Assembly (NCBI GenBank): GCA_021160785.1
Contig: JAGHBX010000208.1
Location: 1-5,883 of the forward strand
Origin: Planctomycetota bacterium
GTDB taxonomy: Bacteria > Planctomycetota > Phycisphaerae > Sedimentisphaerales > Anaerohalosphaeraceae
Length of the DNA stretch: 5,883 bases
Direction of reading: 5' to 3'
How positions within the stretch are numbered: the stretch's first letter is position 1; every line of letters begins with the position of its first letter. The notes beneath the pieces are model-generated. The model saw nothing but the letters and a program-made list of their open reading frames with translations, made no database searches and was not told the DNA's origin. Shown here one piece after another: positions 5,105 to 5,883 of this stretch. Position numbers and translations under genes: made by a program.

Positions 5105-5883
5105 ATGGATAATTCAGGAAATGTCCTGTTATCACGGGGTTGCATCAGAGTCCTTTTGCTGGTTTTGATGTTGTCGATATCGTCAGTCAAAGCCGAGATC
5201 GTCAACGGCGGTTTCGAGCAGGTCAGAGACGGTCTCGCTGTTGGATGGGGTGGGTTGTGGACAAGACAGAAAGGGGCAGGAAGTCTCGTCTTTGACAAGG
5301 AGGTTCGGCACGGGGGCAGTCTGGCGGCACGGATCGAGCACACCGGCAAAGAGGACTGGAGTCTGAATTCGACCAAGCGTCTTGATGTCACGGCGGGGGA
5401 TATCTTCGAGCTTTCATGCTGGGTGAGAGTCAGCGGCAACGGCAATGTGATACCGTGTGTTGTGTCCTATGACGGCGCGAGCGGAGTCCGGGACTGGATG
5501 TTGGGGCAGCGGATTGTGGGTGCGACACAGGACTGGGTCCGGGTTCGCTCGAAGTTTGTGATCGGCAAGAACATTTCTTCGATTATGCCGCGAGTCACAG
5601 GGAACGGGCCTGCGACCGTGTGGGTCGATGACTATACCCTGGTTCGCATCGGCAACATCGGGCAATTGCGCGGCAAAAAAGCACAGAAAAAACTGTCGGT
5701 CAGTAACAAAATGCTGACTCTTACCGTTAATCCGTCCGACGGAAGCTTTTCGGTAACGGATAAACGCACGGGCAGGGTCTGGCGACAAAGACCGTTTCGA
5801 GACGACAAAGTGGTCCTGAAGGCGGCAGTTGGCAACGGCATCGAGATGACCGTGCTCGATGCGACAAGTGGTATTGAGTTATC
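5105..5883 (+). CDS. Exported protein with N-terminal carbohydrate-binding-like domain, probable glycoside hydrolase (3' end outside window)
   Basis: The frame stays open from the ATG to the right edge, so at least 259 residues are encoded and the protein is truncated by the window. Residues 1-30 form a signal peptide: a 15-residue n-region with Arg11 and Arg15, the hydrophobic core 'VLLLVLMLSISS', and probable cleavage after 'VKA'. The mature part starts with 'EIVNGGFEQ' (31-39). It continues with Gly- and Trp-rich strands, 'HGGSLAARIEH' (69-79), 'ELSCWVRVSG' (102-111), 'DWVRVRSKFVI' (143-153) and 'ATVWVDDYTLVRIG' (170-183). This order is typical of galactose-binding-like beta-sandwich modules such as CBM4/9/22-type domains. 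After a basic linker (189-196) a second domain begins with 'LTLTVNPSDGSFSVTDKRTGRVWRQ' (204-228). This resembles the first strands of N-terminal beta-domains that precede barrels in some glycoside hydrolases and DUF5696-type proteins. The catalytic part is not visible, so the enzyme class is inferred. It is divergently arranged with the exported epimerase. Confidence 0.8.
   Translation, partial: MDNSGNVLLSRGCIRVLLLVLMLSISSVKAEIVNGGFEQVRDGLAVGWGGLWTRQKGAGSLVFDKEVRHGGSLAARIEHTGKEDWSLNSTKRLDVTAGDIFELSCWVRVSGNGNVIPCVVSYDGASGVRDWMLGQRIVGATQDWVRVRSKFVIGKNISSIMPRVTGNGPATVWVDDYTLVRIGNIGQLRGKKAQKKLSVSNKMLTLTVNPSDGSFSVTDKRTGRVWRQRPFRDDKVVLKAAVGNGIEMTVLDATSGIEL

Overview
The window most resembles a planctomycete of the class Phycisphaerae (Sedimentisphaerales-like), at moderate confidence. 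The main pointer is a pseudopilin-like gene of the type those bacteria carry in large families: an 'AFTLIELLVVIAIIALL' head, a 'CRSNLKQWG' motif, an H-X9-D motif and a 'LRQLWDLRWHREWD' tail. Exported carbohydrate-active proteins and a tRNA without an encoded CCA fit this but do not prove it.

Layout from left to right. (1) Positions 1-372 hold the 3' end of a plus-strand gene whose product has a very charged Glu/Lys/Ala-rich tail. (2) Positions 622-1422 encode a type II/IV pilin-like protein with an N-terminal cleavage/methylation signal. (3) A promoter-like sequence at 1499-1526 precedes a 71-nt tRNA-Ala(CGC) at 1580-1650. This tRNA is recognisable by its full cloverleaf and its G3:U70 pair. 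(4) hemC (hydroxymethylbilane synthase) starts only 39 nt after the tRNA and ends at 2622, followed by a probable intrinsic terminator. (5) A cysteine-rich YkgJ/CxxCxxCC-family protein follows at 2738-3607. (6) Convergent to it, on the minus strand, is an exported AGE/cellobiose 2-epimerase-family enzyme (4930-3644). (7) Divergent from the epimerase, a gene starting at 5105 and running off the right edge encodes an exported protein with a carbohydrate-binding-like beta-sandwich domain and the beginning of a second domain, probably a glycoside hydrolase.

Functionally there are two themes. The centre is housekeeping: tRNA-Ala plus a haem/tetrapyrrole enzyme, apparently on one transcript. The right part looks like extracytoplasmic saccharide processing, with an exported epimerase and an exported CBM-bearing protein read from a shared 174-bp divergent promoter region. 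I found no CRISPR array, insertion sequence, phage gene or recognisable defence system. The least ordinary observations are the tRNA-hemC arrangement and the signal peptide on a cellobiose-2-epimerase-like enzyme whose known relatives are usually cytoplasmic.
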